Positions 54,670-64,000 of a stretch of DNA of 64,000 nt are shown here, piece after piece. The notes below the pieces were generated by a model that did no database searches, was not told where the DNA came from, and saw only the letters and a list, made by a program, of their open reading frames with translations. The position numbers and the translations under genes are program-made. Positions within the stretch are counted from its first letter, which is position 1, and each line of letters opens with the position of its first letter. The stretch comes from Sulfurovum sp. (lineage in GTDB: Bacteria > Campylobacterota > Campylobacteria > Campylobacterales > Sulfurovaceae), in the NCBI GenBank assembly GCA_027082955.1, contig JALWTA010000030.1, forward strand, positions 1 through 64,000, read 5' to 3'.

Positions 54670-55188
54670 CTATTTGTAGTTTTTGATCGCTTTTTCAAGA
54701 ATCTCTGCAGCTGCCGCTTTGTCTTTGAATCCGTTTACTTTTACCCATTTACCCGGCTCAAGCATTTTGTAGGTCTCAAAGAAGTTTTTGATGCGGTTGA
54801 GAGTCGCTTCGGGAATATCTGAAAGGTCTTGAATATTCGCATAGGTTGGGTCGATCTTTTCAGTAGGAACTGCAAGCAGTTTCTCATCACCACCTTTTTC
54901 ATCTTCTGTCAGGAGTACACCGACAAGACGGCACTTGATGTAGGAACCAGCCTGTAGTTGGTAGTCACAAAGTACCAGAACATCTGCCGGGTCACCGTCA
55001 TCTGAGAGTGTGTTAGCGACAAAACCGTAGTTTGCAGGGTAGTGTACGGCAGAGAAAAGTACTCTGTCCACTTCGACTGCACCGGATTCTTTATCGAGTT
55101 CATATTTGATGTTTGAGTTGAGGGGAACCTCAATGATGACTTTGACATTGTCTGGGCATTCGCCGTGTCCGATTTTTGTAATATCCAT
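54670..55188 (-). CDS. ppa: Inorganic pyrophosphatase
   Basis: VIIEVPLNSNIKYELDKESGAVEVDRVLFSAVHYPANYGFVANTLSDDGDPADVLVL. Confidence 0.97.
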   Translation of the reverse strand: MDITKIGHGECPDNVKVIIEVPLNSNIKYELDKESGAVEVDRVLFSAVHYPANYGFVANTLSDDGDPADVLVLCDYQLQAGSYIKCRLVGVLLTEDEKGGDEKLLAVPTEKIDPTYANIQDLSDIPEATLNRIKNFFETYKMLEPGKWVKVNGFKDKAAAAEILEKAIKNYK

Positions 55189-55278
55189 CGTGATATCTCC
55201 ATAGGTTAAATTTGGGCTAATGGTAGCATAAAATCGATAATAATGTTATGATTTGGTATCAAGAACAGGGAGTGAATC

Positions 55279-55791
55279 ATGAAGAAGATTATGATGGCAG
55301 CAGTGCTGCTTATGCAATGCGGTATGGCAATAGAAATAGGTAAGGTACCGCCCAAAGTGGTACTTAGCGGCAAAGAGGGTGCCAAAGTGGATGGGAGTGC
55401 ATGGCATTCAACTATGCTCAAGGGGAAAGTACACATTCTTTTTTATGTCGATCCGGATGAACGTAAAACCAATGATGCCTTGACCCATGCACTCAAAAAA
55501 CGCCATTTTGATAGAAAAAAGTTTGCCTCGGTTGCCGTGATTAACCTTGCGGCGACATGGATGCCAAACATTGTGCTTGAATCACTGCTTAAAAAGAAAC
55601 AACAAGAGTTTCCCGACACAGTCTATGTCAAAGACAAACAAAAAGTGCTGGTCAAGCAGTGGCAGCTTGCCGATGATGCATCAGATGTACTGCTGTTTGA
55701 CAAAAACGGCAAACTGCTCTACAAGAAGTTTGGTAAACTAAATGAAGCTGAGATTGCAAAGGTGTTGGAGATTATCGAACGGCATCTTTGA
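55279..55791 (+). CDS. Periplasmic YtfJ-like thioredoxin-fold protein
   Basis: Signal peptide; GKVHILFYVDPDERKTNDALTHALKKRHFDRKKFASVAVINLAATWMPNIVLESLLKKK. Confidence 0.75.
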   Translation: MKKIMMAAVLLMQCGMAIEIGKVPPKVVLSGKEGAKVDGSAWHSTMLKGKVHILFYVDPDERKTNDALTHALKKRHFDRKKFASVAVINLAATWMPNIVLESLLKKKQQEFPDTVYVKDKQKVLVKQWQLADDASDVLLFDKNGKLLYKKFGKLNEAEIAKVLEIIERHL

Positions 55792-55809
55792 TCGTGTTTA
55801 TTTGACCTT

Positions 55810-55833
55810 GTTCCCATGCTCCCGCGTGGGAAT
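55810..55833 (+). repeat. REP-like palindrome, family A copy 2: GTTCCCATGCTCCCGCGTGGGAAT
   Basis: Same sequence and same mismatch position as 7525-7547 on the minus strand. Confidence 0.75.
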
Positions 55834-55959
55834 GTAGATTTTATATTGAGATCTCTAAAAAATCGCCGGTTTCTCGTGATAGCTCTGTGTAAGGTTATTC
55901 GGAGGGTTCTATTGAAAGAAACATTGCTCCATACTCTCACGTAAAACGTAGGGCAATAC

Positions 55960-57147
55960 TTACAAGTACCTTCTCCTGATCCAAAGATAATAGACCGCAG
56001 TAATCAAAAATCCGATACCAAGTATCACTGTAATAGCAGGCAATGAAAACCCCCACTCAAAAGCGTAACCGATGAAGAGTGCTGTGACGATGTTGGAGAG
56101 CATAAAGAACATGTCATTATAGGAGATGATGCGCCCCAAATAGGCTTTGTCGGTCTCCTGCTGGAGCATGAGGTAGGTTTGTGACCAGAGTGTGGAGGTG
56201 AAAAAGCCTACGCCAAAGAGGGCAATGAGTGCCCAGTAGAAGTTATGCTGTGTCAGACTCCATGCTATGATGGCAAGCCCTTCGAGGATGAAAAAATAGT
56301 GCAGATTTTGGTTGTTGATCCATTTTCCGATGAAAAAAGGACCGATCATCAGTGCGACTGCACGCACGGCGTTGATCCAACCTATGGCAAGCGGCACGGC
56401 AATGAGGGTTTTGTACTCGTAATCAGCAAGGAGTGTAACAAGTGCATCAAAGCTTGTCAGTCCCAATGAGGCATGCAGCAGGATGAGGTGTATGGTCTTT
56501 TTACGTGATTTGAGGTAGTGAAAACCGTCGATGAACATTTGCCAGTGTGAATGGGAGTGTTTGGGAAGTGTCAGCGAGAGTTTCAAACCAAGCAGGATGG
56601 AGAGGGCGATGCTGTAGAGCACTGCATCGGTAATGAAGGCAGTATGGTAGCCGAAACGGTAGGTGACAAGCCCGCCCACCGCCATACCTGCCGCATAGGT
56701 AAATGACCAGATAATCGAATGGATCTCGTTGGTATTCTTGAGCATCTCCCCTTCAATGATCTTGGGAAAGAGTGACATCTCTGCACTAAAGAGCATGCTT
56801 GATGCTGCCGAACGAATGAAGATAAGCCCCATTAAAAGCCAGACAAGTGAAAGGGAGTCGATGAGCATGAAGCCAAGTGTCGCACCGATCTCAATTGCCA
56901 GCAGCGTACCCATCAGTTTTTTAAAGTGGATGCGGTCTACGGCAATGCCAATAAGAGGTGCAAGTACCACAGCAGGCAGCATCGCCATGGCAGCGGTAAG
57001 TGAAATGATAAGTGCGCCGGTATGCAGCTCAACAAGTAAAGAAAATATAGCTACCTGAGAAAACCATGTGCCAAAGTAGCTGATGAGCTGTATGAGCGAA
57101 AGCCGCGCGATGACGGGATGGCTGAGTGTTTGAATGTAGCGGGACAT
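55960..57147 (-). CDS. Major facilitator superfamily transporter
   Basis: 12-TM hydrophobicity; IGIAVDRIHFKKLMGTLLAIEIGATLGFML. Confidence 0.85.
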   Translation of the reverse strand: MSRYIQTLSHPVIARLSLIQLISYFGTWFSQVAIFSLLVELHTGALIISLTAAMAMLPAVVLAPLIGIAVDRIHFKKLMGTLLAIEIGATLGFMLIDSLSLVWLLMGLIFIRSAASSMLFSAEMSLFPKIIEGEMLKNTNEIHSIIWSFTYAAGMAVGGLVTYRFGYHTAFITDAVLYSIALSILLGLKLSLTLPKHSHSHWQMFIDGFHYLKSRKKTIHLILLHASLGLTSFDALVTLLADYEYKTLIAVPLAIGWINAVRAVALMIGPFFIGKWINNQNLHYFFILEGLAIIAWSLTQHNFYWALIALFGVGFFTSTLWSQTYLMLQQETDKAYLGRIISYNDMFFMLSNIVTALFIGYAFEWGFSLPAITVILGIGFLITAVYYLWIRRRYL

Positions 57148-57896
57148 CAGGTATCATCACCCAGTGAGTAGCCAATCTGTTTTTCTTCCAGCAGTGCAAT
57201 GAATTGCTCGAATGTCTCTTTTGCCAATGCTTTGTCATGGGAAGCTACCGAGAGGGTAACATGCCAGCCGTTGTCATAAAGCTTTGGTAGTGATGATATT
57301 TCTACATCACGCGGTGCATTTTCCATCAGCTCGATAAAGAGGTTCTCTTTGCATGCTGCAGTAAGGGTGAAACGGTGTATTGGTGTGCCTTTGGGGATGA
57401 TATGTTCAAGTATATATTCCACCATCGGATGGCTCATTTGCGGAAATCCCGGCATGAAAAAATAGCGCTCATCCAGATAGAAAGCAGGCATCCGGTTGAT
57501 GGGATTGTGCAACAGTTTTGCTCCTTTTGGAAGCTGTGCCATCTTGATGGGGTGAGGGTAGGCATCATCACCAAGTCTCTCTTCTATGATCTTTTTAGCT
57601 TCGGGCTGTTCATGGAGGTTCCCATCACGCAGGGCAATGGCAGCACACTTACGCGTATGGTCATCGGGAGTGGAGCCGATGCCTCCAAAGCTGAAGAGCA
57701 CCGGGTTTGGCTGTGAAGCAATGAATTTCAGTGTCTGCACAATAAGCGCAGGGTCATCTTCGATGACGAATGAGCCGGAGAGCTTGTGCCCTCTTTTTGC
57801 AAGTGCATCGGCAAGGAAATCAAAGTGAGCGTCTTTGCGTCTTTGGTTGAGGATCTCGGTACCGATGATGAGGGCGAAGAAGGTTGGTGTTTTCAC
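57147..57896 (-). CDS. CinA N-terminal / MoCF-biosynthesis (molybdopterin-binding) domain protein
   Basis: FFALIIGTEILNQRRKDAHFDFLADALAKRGHKLSGSFVIEDDPALIVQTL...FGGIGSTPDDHTRKCAA. Confidence 0.85.
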   Translation of the reverse strand: MKTPTFFALIIGTEILNQRRKDAHFDFLADALAKRGHKLSGSFVIEDDPALIVQTLKFIASQPNPVLFSFGGIGSTPDDHTRKCAAIALRDGNLHEQPEAKKIIEERLGDDAYPHPIKMAQLPKGAKLLHNPINRMPAFYLDERYFFMPGFPQMSHPMVEYILEHIIPKGTPIHRFTLTAACKENLFIELMENAPRDVEISSLPKLYDNGWHVTLSVASHDKALAKETFEQFIALLEEKQIGYSLGDDT

Positions 57897-57900
57897 ACGC

Positions 57901-59757
57901 CTACTCTTCGATGTAGTTTTTCAGTTTTCTTCCTACCTTAGGGTGTTTGAGTTTCTTGATAGCAGAGGACTCTATCTGTCTTACACGCTCACGGGTGACG
58001 TTGAGCTCTTTACCGATCTCTTCGAGTGTGCGGTCACTTTCGTCCTCAAGCAGACCAAAACGCATACGGATGACTGCTTTCTCTCTTTCGTTGAGCTGGT
58101 CGAGTACCTCGTCGATCTGATTATTGAGGTCATCTTTGAGGACGACATCGGTCGGGCTGAGGGTGGTCTTGTCCTCGATGAAGTCACCGAATCTTCCATC
58201 ATCCTCATCTCCCACAGGGGTTTCAAGAGAGACAGGTTCTTTTGTGATCTTGATGACATTTTTGACCTTGTCGACCGAGAGTCCTACCTCTTTGGCGATG
58301 GTCTCAAGATCAGGCTCTTTACCGGTCTCCTGCAGGTGCTTGCGGATGATCTTGTTGATACGGTTGATCGTCTCGATCATGTGGATCGGGATACGGATCG
58401 TGCGTGCCTGATCGGCGATGGCACGGCTGATGGCTTGACGGATCCACCATGTTGCATAGGTAGAGAATTTGTAGCCTTTCTCGTACTCGAACTTGTCAAC
58501 CGCTTTCATCAGACCGATGTTACCTTCCTGAATGAGATCCAAAAACGGCAGACCGCGGTTGGTGTAACGTTTGGCGATGGAGACGACCAGACGGAGGTTG
58601 GATTTTGCCATACGTGTTTTGGCTTTCTCGCTCTTGGCTTTACCCTGACGGATCTGGTTGAGGATCTCCTGAAGCTTCTCTTCGCTCAGATCAAAACCGC
58701 CTTTACTCGCCTCTCTGGTCTCAAAAAGCTTTTTGATCTCCACATAGGTACTGACCATGGTCGTTTCAGGTACTGCATCAATGATATCCTCTTTGTCCAT
58801 GTTGATAATGTTGTCGAGGATCTTTTGGTGGTTTGCACGCAGCATATCATTGAAGAGTGGCAGTTTGTACTCGAGACGCTTAAGCTCTTTTTCAAAACTG
58901 TCATCGCTCTTGAGGGCAGTCTCCATCGCTTTTACCAGCTCGTTGATCAGTTTGGATGTCGGTCCAAGATCAAGGAGTGCCGCTTTAAGCTGCTCTTTTT
59001 TGAATGCGATCTTCAGACGCTCATGGATCACCTTGACAGGATCGGTTTCGTTCGCAAGCAGATCATCAAGACCCTCACGGGCTTTCATCCACTCTTTTTT
59101 GGCTTTCTCAAGGCGTTTGAAACTCTCTACGACCTGTTTGACACGTTTGTCGTTCTTCGGTGTTTTGCTTGTTTCTTCACTGCCTTCTGCTTCATCGGCA
59201 TCCTCTTTTTCATCACTGTCGCCTTTGTCATCTTCAAAACTTTTGAAGAGCTCTTTGACACGTCTTTCACGGTTGAGCAGAGGCTCCTTGTAGTTGAGGA
59301 TGTAGTCGATGAGGTAGGGGACGGAACAGATTGCATCGATGATGATCTCCTCTCCCTCTTCGATCTGTTTGGAGAGCTCTACCTCCTCCTCTTTGGTCAG
59401 CAACGGGATCTTACCCATTTCACGCAGGTACATTCTTACTGGAGAGTCTGAACGGCTCCACTCCAGCAGTTCTTTTTCTTTATGCAGATCGAATTCGTCT
59501 TCTATTTCACCATCCGCAGCGCGTTTTCTGGCATCTTCACGGCGCTTGCTCTCTTTGTCGGTAAGCTGTTTTGCATACTCCGATGCAGAGACAATGTTGA
59601 CTTTGGTATCTTCGGAGAGTTTATGGATTTTTTTTGCCTGTGCCGCGGTAGGGGCTTTGGCGAATTCTTTGGCAATGTTCTCAAAGGTGACAACATCACC
59701 TTTCTTTTTCGATTTGAATAGTGCTTCGATATTTTTCATAGTGTCTTTTGTTGCCAT
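57901..59757 (-). CDS. rpoD: RNA polymerase sigma factor RpoD (start set at MATKDTMKN)
   Basis: [76 protein letters not shown]. Confidence 0.98.
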   Translation of the reverse strand: MATKDTMKNIEALFKSKKKGDVVTFENIAKEFAKAPTAAQAKKIHKLSEDTKVNIVSASEYAKQLTDKESKRREDARKRAADGEIEDEFDLHKEKELLEWSRSDSPVRMYLREMGKIPLLTKEEEVELSKQIEEGEEIIIDAICSVPYLIDYILNYKEPLLNRERRVKELFKSFEDDKGDSDEKEDADEAEGSEETSKTPKNDKRVKQVVESFKRLEKAKKEWMKAREGLDDLLANETDPVKVIHERLKIAFKKEQLKAALLDLGPTSKLINELVKAMETALKSDDSFEKELKRLEYKLPLFNDMLRANHQKILDNIINMDKEDIIDAVPETTMVSTYVEIKKLFETREASKGGFDLSEEKLQEILNQIRQGKAKSEKAKTRMAKSNLRLVVSIAKRYTNRGLPFLDLIQEGNIGLMKAVDKFEYEKGYKFSTYATWWIRQAISRAIADQARTIRIPIHMIETINRINKIIRKHLQETGKEPDLETIAKEVGLSVDKVKNVIKITKEPVSLETPVGDEDDGRFGDFIEDKTTLSPTDVVLKDDLNNQIDEVLDQLNEREKAVIRMRFGLLEDESDRTLEEIGKELNVTRERVRQIESSAIKKLKHPKVGRKLKNYIEE

Positions 59758-59901
59758 TGAAACCCTTTTTTTTAAGAGGAAATTAAGGTGGATTATACCG
59801 AAATTTTCTTTGTTTTGCGCGGCAAATTTGGCAAATTCCGATTTTTTGGCTATAATCGCGAAAATTTTTACCGGCACAGTCCGGAGTACAAAGGATATAC
59901 T

Positions 59902-60399
59902 TTGCAAGGAAAAGTCTGGAAATTCGGCGATAATATCGATACCGATTTGATCATTGCGGCACGTTATCTGAACACGAGTGAGCCAAGCGAACTGGCAAAG
60001 CACGTTATGGAAGATGCAGACCCTGAGTTCGTCTCTAAAATGGAGGAGGGTGACATCATCGTTGCTGGTGAGAACTTCGGATGTGGTTCAAGCCGTGAAC
60101 ATGCGCCCATTGCACTCAAAGCAGCAGGGATCAACGCCGTCATTGCACCGACTTTTGCGCGTATTTTTTACAGAAACGCATTCAATATGGGACTGCCTAT
60201 CTTTGAGCTTAAAGAGGCAGATGAGATCAATGAGGGCGATACTGTACGTATCGATATGGACAGCGGTGAAATCATCAATGTCACACAGGCAAAAACCTAT
60301 AAGTTTACGCCCATTCCTGCATTTATGCAGGAGCTTGTCGATGCGGGCGGGCTGATCAACTATGCAAAACAGGAAATTGCCAAAGGAGCACAGCAATGA
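59902..60399 (+). CDS. leuD: 3-isopropylmalate dehydratase small subunit (TTG start proposed)
   Basis: [45 protein letters not shown]. Confidence 0.94.
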   Translation: MQGKVWKFGDNIDTDLIIAARYLNTSEPSELAKHVMEDADPEFVSKMEEGDIIVAGENFGCGSSREHAPIALKAAGINAVIAPTFARIFYRNAFNMGLPIFELKEADEINEGDTVRIDMDSGEIINVTQAKTYKFTPIPAFMQELVDAGGLINYAKQEIAKGAQQ

Positions 60400-61469
60400 G
60401 TACAAGAAACTATAGAATAGGCGTGATCAAAGGTGACGGGATCGGTCCCGAGATCGTCGATGAGGCACTCAAGGTACTCGATGCGGTCTCTGTAGCACAG
60501 GGCTTTAACCTCAAGTATGAGGAGATGCTGCTTGGCGGTGCTGCGATCGATGCAACGGGGGTACCGCTTCCTGATGAGACCATTCAGGGAGTCAACAAAT
60601 GTGACGCGGTACTCTTTGGTGCCATTGGCGGACCAAAGTGGGACAACCTTGAGCGTCATCTGCGACCAGAAACCGGACTGCTTGGACTGCGTAAAGAGAT
60701 GGGTACCTTTGCCAACCTCAGACCGGCTATGGTCTATGATGAGTTGGTCAACGCTTCCAGTCTGAAGCCTTCGGTCATTCAGGGCGTGGATATTATGGTG
60801 GTGCGTGAGCTTACCGGCGGTATCTACTTCGGTCAGCCAAGAGAGCTGCATGAAGACAAAGCTTTCAACACTATGATCTATACCCGTGAAGAGGTCAGAC
60901 GTATCGCGGTCGTGGCATTCGATATTGCCATGAAACGCAGCAAGCGTGTCTGCTCTGTCGATAAAGCCAATGTACTCGAAGTCAGTCAGTTCTGGCGGGA
61001 GATCGTTGAAGAGGTTGCCAAGGATTATCCTGAAGTGGAACTCAGCCATATGTACGTGGACAATGCAGCAATGCAGCTTATCCGTGATCCGAAACAGTTC
61101 GATGTGATTTTGACAGGAAACATTTTTGGCGATATCCTTTCTGATGCGGCAAGTATGCTCAGCGGTTCTATCGGGCTGCTGCCAAGTGCAAGTACCGGAA
61201 AAGGGGTAGGGCTCTTCGAACCGATCCACGGTTCTGCACCGGACATTGCCGGACAGGGGATCGCCAACCCGCTGGCGACCATCTCCAGTGCGAGTATGAT
61301 GCTGCGCTATGCACTCGATGAGCAAGAAGCGGCAGATAGAATCGATGAAGCGATCAAAAAAGCCCTTGCAGAGGGGTACCGTACCGGTGATATCGGTGAT
61401 TATGATGCCAAAGAGATCGTGAGTTGTTCTGAGATGGGTGATATTGTTGCCGATTACGCAAGCAGATGA
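60396..61469 (+). CDS. leuB: 3-isopropylmalate dehydrogenase
   Basis: [45 protein letters not shown]. Confidence 0.97.
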   Translation: MSTRNYRIGVIKGDGIGPEIVDEALKVLDAVSVAQGFNLKYEEMLLGGAAIDATGVPLPDETIQGVNKCDAVLFGAIGGPKWDNLERHLRPETGLLGLRKEMGTFANLRPAMVYDELVNASSLKPSVIQGVDIMVVRELTGGIYFGQPRELHEDKAFNTMIYTREEVRRIAVVAFDIAMKRSKRVCSVDKANVLEVSQFWREIVEEVAKDYPEVELSHMYVDNAAMQLIRDPKQFDVILTGNIFGDILSDAASMLSGSIGLLPSASTGKGVGLFEPIHGSAPDIAGQGIANPLATISSASMMLRYALDEQEAADRIDEAIKKALAEGYRTGDIGDYDAKEIVSCSEMGDIVADYASR

Positions 61470-61471
61470 TA

Positions 61472-61499
61472 AAATTAGAAATTAGAAATTAGAAATTAG
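61472..61499. repeat. Heptanucleotide tandem array (AAATTAG)x4
   Basis: Four perfect copies beginning 3 nt after the leuB stop; continues AAAT. Confidence 0.95.
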
Positions 61500-61511
61500 A
61501 AATGGGTGTGT

Positions 61512-62348
61512 ATGGAAACCAAAGCGCGTGTATTGATCGACTGTTATGATGCCAAGGGATTGGTCTACAAGATTTCAAAAGTCTTTTATGACCGTGATCT
61601 CAATATTGACTCCAACCGTGAGTTTGTCGACAAAGACAGAGCGCGCTTTTTTATGCGCAGTGTGGTTACGGGTACTTTTGACATAGAGGAGCTTGACAGT
61701 GCACTCAGAGAAATCGCCCCTGAAGATGCCCATATCAGAGTGATTCCTCCGCGCCAGAAGAAGATTGTCATCCTTGCAACCAAAGAGTCCCATGCGCTTG
61801 GTGACATCCTTATCCGTCATGCAGCGGGGGAACTTGGTGCAGAGATAGAGTGTGTCATTGCCAACCACGACATGCTGAGAAGTCTTGTGGAGCGTTTTGA
61901 TATTCCATTCATTCACATTTCTGCGGAGGGTTTGAGCAGAGAGGCGCATGAAGCCAAAGTGATGGAGGCGATCAACAAACATACCTTTGACTACATTGTC
62001 CTTGCCAAATATATGCGTATCCTTACCCCGACGTTTGTTGCGGCATACCCTGAGAAGATCATCAACATTCACCACTCTTTCCTTCCGGCATTTATCGGTG
62101 CCAACCCCTACAAACAAGCCTATGAACGCGGTGTGAAGATCATCGGTGCGACGGCACACTTTGTGACGAACGATCTTGATGAAGGACCGATCATCGCGCA
62201 GGATGTCATCCCCGTCAATCACCGTTTTGACTGGAGAGATATGCAGCGTGCCGGGCGTGATGTGGAGAAAGTGGTACTCTCCCGTGCACTCAATCTTGTG
62301 TTGCATGACCGTGTTTTTGTCAATGGCAACAAAACGATTGTGTTTTAA
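61512..62348 (+). CDS. purU: Formyltetrahydrofolate deformylase
   Basis: N-terminal ACT domain; formyltransferase core INIHHSFLPAFIGANPYKQAYERGVKIIGATAHFVTNDLDEGPIIAQDV. Confidence 0.95.
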   Translation: METKARVLIDCYDAKGLVYKISKVFYDRDLNIDSNREFVDKDRARFFMRSVVTGTFDIEELDSALREIAPEDAHIRVIPPRQKKIVILATKESHALGDILIRHAAGELGAEIECVIANHDMLRSLVERFDIPFIHISAEGLSREAHEAKVMEAINKHTFDYIVLAKYMRILTPTFVAAYPEKIINIHHSFLPAFIGANPYKQAYERGVKIIGATAHFVTNDLDEGPIIAQDVIPVNHRFDWRDMQRAGRDVEKVVLSRALNLVLHDRVFVNGNKTIVF

Positions 62349-62375
62349 ATGAGGAATGAAGTATGAGGAATGAGG
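62348..62375. repeat. Heptanucleotide tandem array (AATGAGG)x4, imperfect
   Basis: AATGAGG AATGAAG TATGAGG AATGAGG, starting on the last base of the purU stop. Confidence 0.85.
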
Positions 62376-62389
62376 AACGGATAAGATCT

Positions 62390-62411
62390 GTAGGGTGCGT
62401 AATCACGCACC
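62390..62411 (+). repeat. REP-like palindrome GTAG-GGTGCGT-AATC-ACGCACC
   Basis: 7-bp perfect stem preceded by GTAG. Confidence 0.7.
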
Positions 62412-62444
62412 AAAATCAGCGTTTGCTGTGATGATGGATTATCA

Positions 62445-62933
62445 ATGTTTAATATAGTATTGGTGGAACCTCAGATCCCGCAAAATACAGGGACGATCGG
62501 GCGGTTGTGTGTCAATCTTGGGGCGACGCTGCATCTGATCAAGCCGCTTGGATTTGACATTGACGACAAAGCGGTCAAGCGGGCGGGGCTTGACTACTGG
62601 AAGCAGCTTGATCTTGTTGTCTGGGAGTCGTTTTCAGAGTTTCTTGCTGCCCATCCTGTAGATACCCATACCCATATGGCAACGACAAAGACAGACAACC
62701 TCTACTTTGATGCCAAGTTTCAAAAAGGGGATTATATTCTTTTTGGTTCCGAGACCAAAGGGATCGATGAACGTGTGCTTTTAGAGCACCCCCAGCAGTG
62801 CATTACTATCCCCATGGGCGGCAAGGGAAGAAGTCTCAACCTTGGTGTGAGTGTCGGTATTGTCACTTATGAGGCACTGCGTCAAAACTATGCAGGGTTT
62901 GAGAAGATCACTATCCCTTTCAAGGAGTCCTGA
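62445..62933 (+). CDS. trmL: tRNA (cytidine/uridine-2'-O-)-methyltransferase (TrmL-like SpoU family)
   Basis: FNIVLVEPQIPQNTGTIGRLCVNLGATLHLIKPLGF; SLNLGVSVGIVTYEALRQ. Confidence 0.94.
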   Translation: MFNIVLVEPQIPQNTGTIGRLCVNLGATLHLIKPLGFDIDDKAVKRAGLDYWKQLDLVVWESFSEFLAAHPVDTHTHMATTKTDNLYFDAKFQKGDYILFGSETKGIDERVLLEHPQQCITIPMGGKGRSLNLGVSVGIVTYEALRQNYAGFEKITIPFKES

Positions 62934-63076
62934 TGTCATTTGGAGACATTGTCTATATTTTCGCTGCGCTGCTTTTTGCCTATATGACCTTTGTAATCGT
63001 ACGCAACAATTTCCGTTCAAAGTTCGATGATGAGTGGCGACGCAAAGACCTCAAAGAGGACGAAGAGGAACTATAA
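62933..63076 (+). CDS. Small single-pass membrane protein, 47 aa (not in ORF track)
   Basis: TGATG overlap with trmL stop; MSFGDIVYIFAALLFAYMTFVIVRNNFRSKFDDEWRRKDLKEDEEEL*. Confidence 0.72.
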   Translation: MSFGDIVYIFAALLFAYMTFVIVRNNFRSKFDDEWRRKDLKEDEEEL

Positions 63077-63138
63077 CCCCCTATTTACCAACTTTTGGGT
63101 AAAATATCCTCCATTATCTCCTTAGAGGATCTTTTACG

Positions 63139-64000
63139 ATGACACAACCACTACTCATAGAGATCGGTGTGGAAGAACTGCCCGCCATTCCGCTTCTGAA
63201 AATTGTTACCAACATTGAAAATGCATGGCGCAAACTGCTTGAAGAGTACAAACTCTCGTGCGATTTCCGTTTTGTCTATACGCCAAGACGTCTTGTACTG
63301 ATGCACGATGCCATGCCGCTTACACAGGAAGACAGCACTATCGAGCTGATGGGACCTCCGGTTGCAGCGGCGTTCAAAGACGGTGAGCCTACCCCTGCCG
63401 CGCTTGGGTTTGCAAGAAAGTGCGGTGTGGATGTGAATGAACTGGGTCGAGCGCAAAAAGGCAAAAGTGAAGTGCTCTACTTCAAAAAAGAGGAGAAGGG
63501 TGAAGAGACTGCTTCTTTGCTTGAAGAGATGATAGCAAAATGGATTGCCTCTATGGCGTTTGGCAAGATGATGCGCTGGGGTGACAGAAGCGATGAGTTC
63601 ATCCGCCCGGTACGCTGGCTGCAGGTCAGACTGGGAGATACTTCCGTACCTGTAGAACTCTTTGGTGTTAGCTCAGATACCAAGACCTATGTGCACCGTA
63701 TGGTAAGCTATGATGCAGTCGAAGTACCGAGCATTGAAGCCTACACAGGAGTGCTCAAAGAGGGAGCAGTGACGCTTGAGCCTTCAGATCGTGAGGCACG
63801 CATTCTTGCCGAGTTTGATGCGCTTGAAGCAGAACACGGCATTGTGATCGAACGTGACGGTGCACTCTTGGCAGAAGTGGTTGCCATTACTGAGAACCCC
63901 AAAGCGCTGGTAGGGAAGTTTGACGAGATGTTCCTCGAACTGCCGCCAGAAGTGATCATCACTTCTATGAAAGAGCATCAGCGCTACTTTCCTGTCTTTG
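63139..64000 (+). CDS. glyS: Glycyl-tRNA synthetase beta subunit (truncated by window end)
   Basis: MTQPLLIEIGVEELPAIPLLKIVTNIENAWRKLLEEY...YTPRRLVL...GPPVAAAFKDG. Confidence 0.95.
   Translation, partial: MTQPLLIEIGVEELPAIPLLKIVTNIENAWRKLLEEYKLSCDFRFVYTPRRLVLMHDAMPLTQEDSTIELMGPPVAAAFKDGEPTPAALGFARKCGVDVNELGRAQKGKSEVLYFKKEEKGEETASLLEEMIAKWIASMAFGKMMRWGDRSDEFIRPVRWLQVRLGDTSVPVELFGVSSDTKTYVHRMVSYDAVEVPSIEAYTGVLKEGAVTLEPSDREARILAEFDALEAEHGIVIERDGALLAEVVAITENPKALVGKFDEMFLELPPEVIITSMKEHQRYFPVF

Noticed and set aside
57835-59451. 538-aa plus-strand ORF
   Set aside because: Entirely antisense to rpoD, whose protein is unambiguous. Long antisense frames of this kind arise from codon bias, and the translation is low-complexity (VDLFDLVDRD-like) with no family signature.

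Overview
This 64 kb window looks like a Campylobacterota chromosome, probably Sulfurovum/Sulfurimonas-like (inferred from protein content and gene order; no search was run). Most of it is dense housekeeping sequence: an 8-tRNA cluster beside the 3' end of an IS30-type transposase, ileS, gatA, guaB, metY/metX, rplU-rpmA-obgE-proB-fmt-birA-parAB, the atpF'-F-H-A-G-D-C operon, a split tol-pal locus, proC/proA, fabD, ttcA, ftsEX-envC, pyrH-rpoZ-spoT-tyrS, rpoD, leuDB, purU and the start of glyS. The main accessory region is about 31.6-33.9 kb. There, a REP-associated tyrosine transposase (RAYT, HUH/Y1 type) gene is surrounded by four near-identical 24-bp palindromes (GTTCCACATC-NNNN-GATGTGGAAC), beside two unassigned ORFs, one GC-rich and ending in a copy of the palindrome. 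Other less expected signals are: (i) four independent heptanucleotide tandem arrays at gene boundaries, three of them within a few nt of a stop codon; (ii) further REP-like palindromes, including two copies of GTTCCCATGC...GCGTGGGAA with a conserved G.T wobble; (iii) a 268-bp inverted-repeat-bounded MITE-like element inside the tol-pal locus; (iv) a Phd/VapC-type toxin-antitoxin pair with a textbook sigma70 promoter that argues for a corrected antitoxin start; (v) unlisted small ORFs (rubredoxin and two small membrane proteins next to tRNA-synthetase genes); and (vi) a degenerate, kinase-like signalling protein. No CRISPR array or rRNA was seen.
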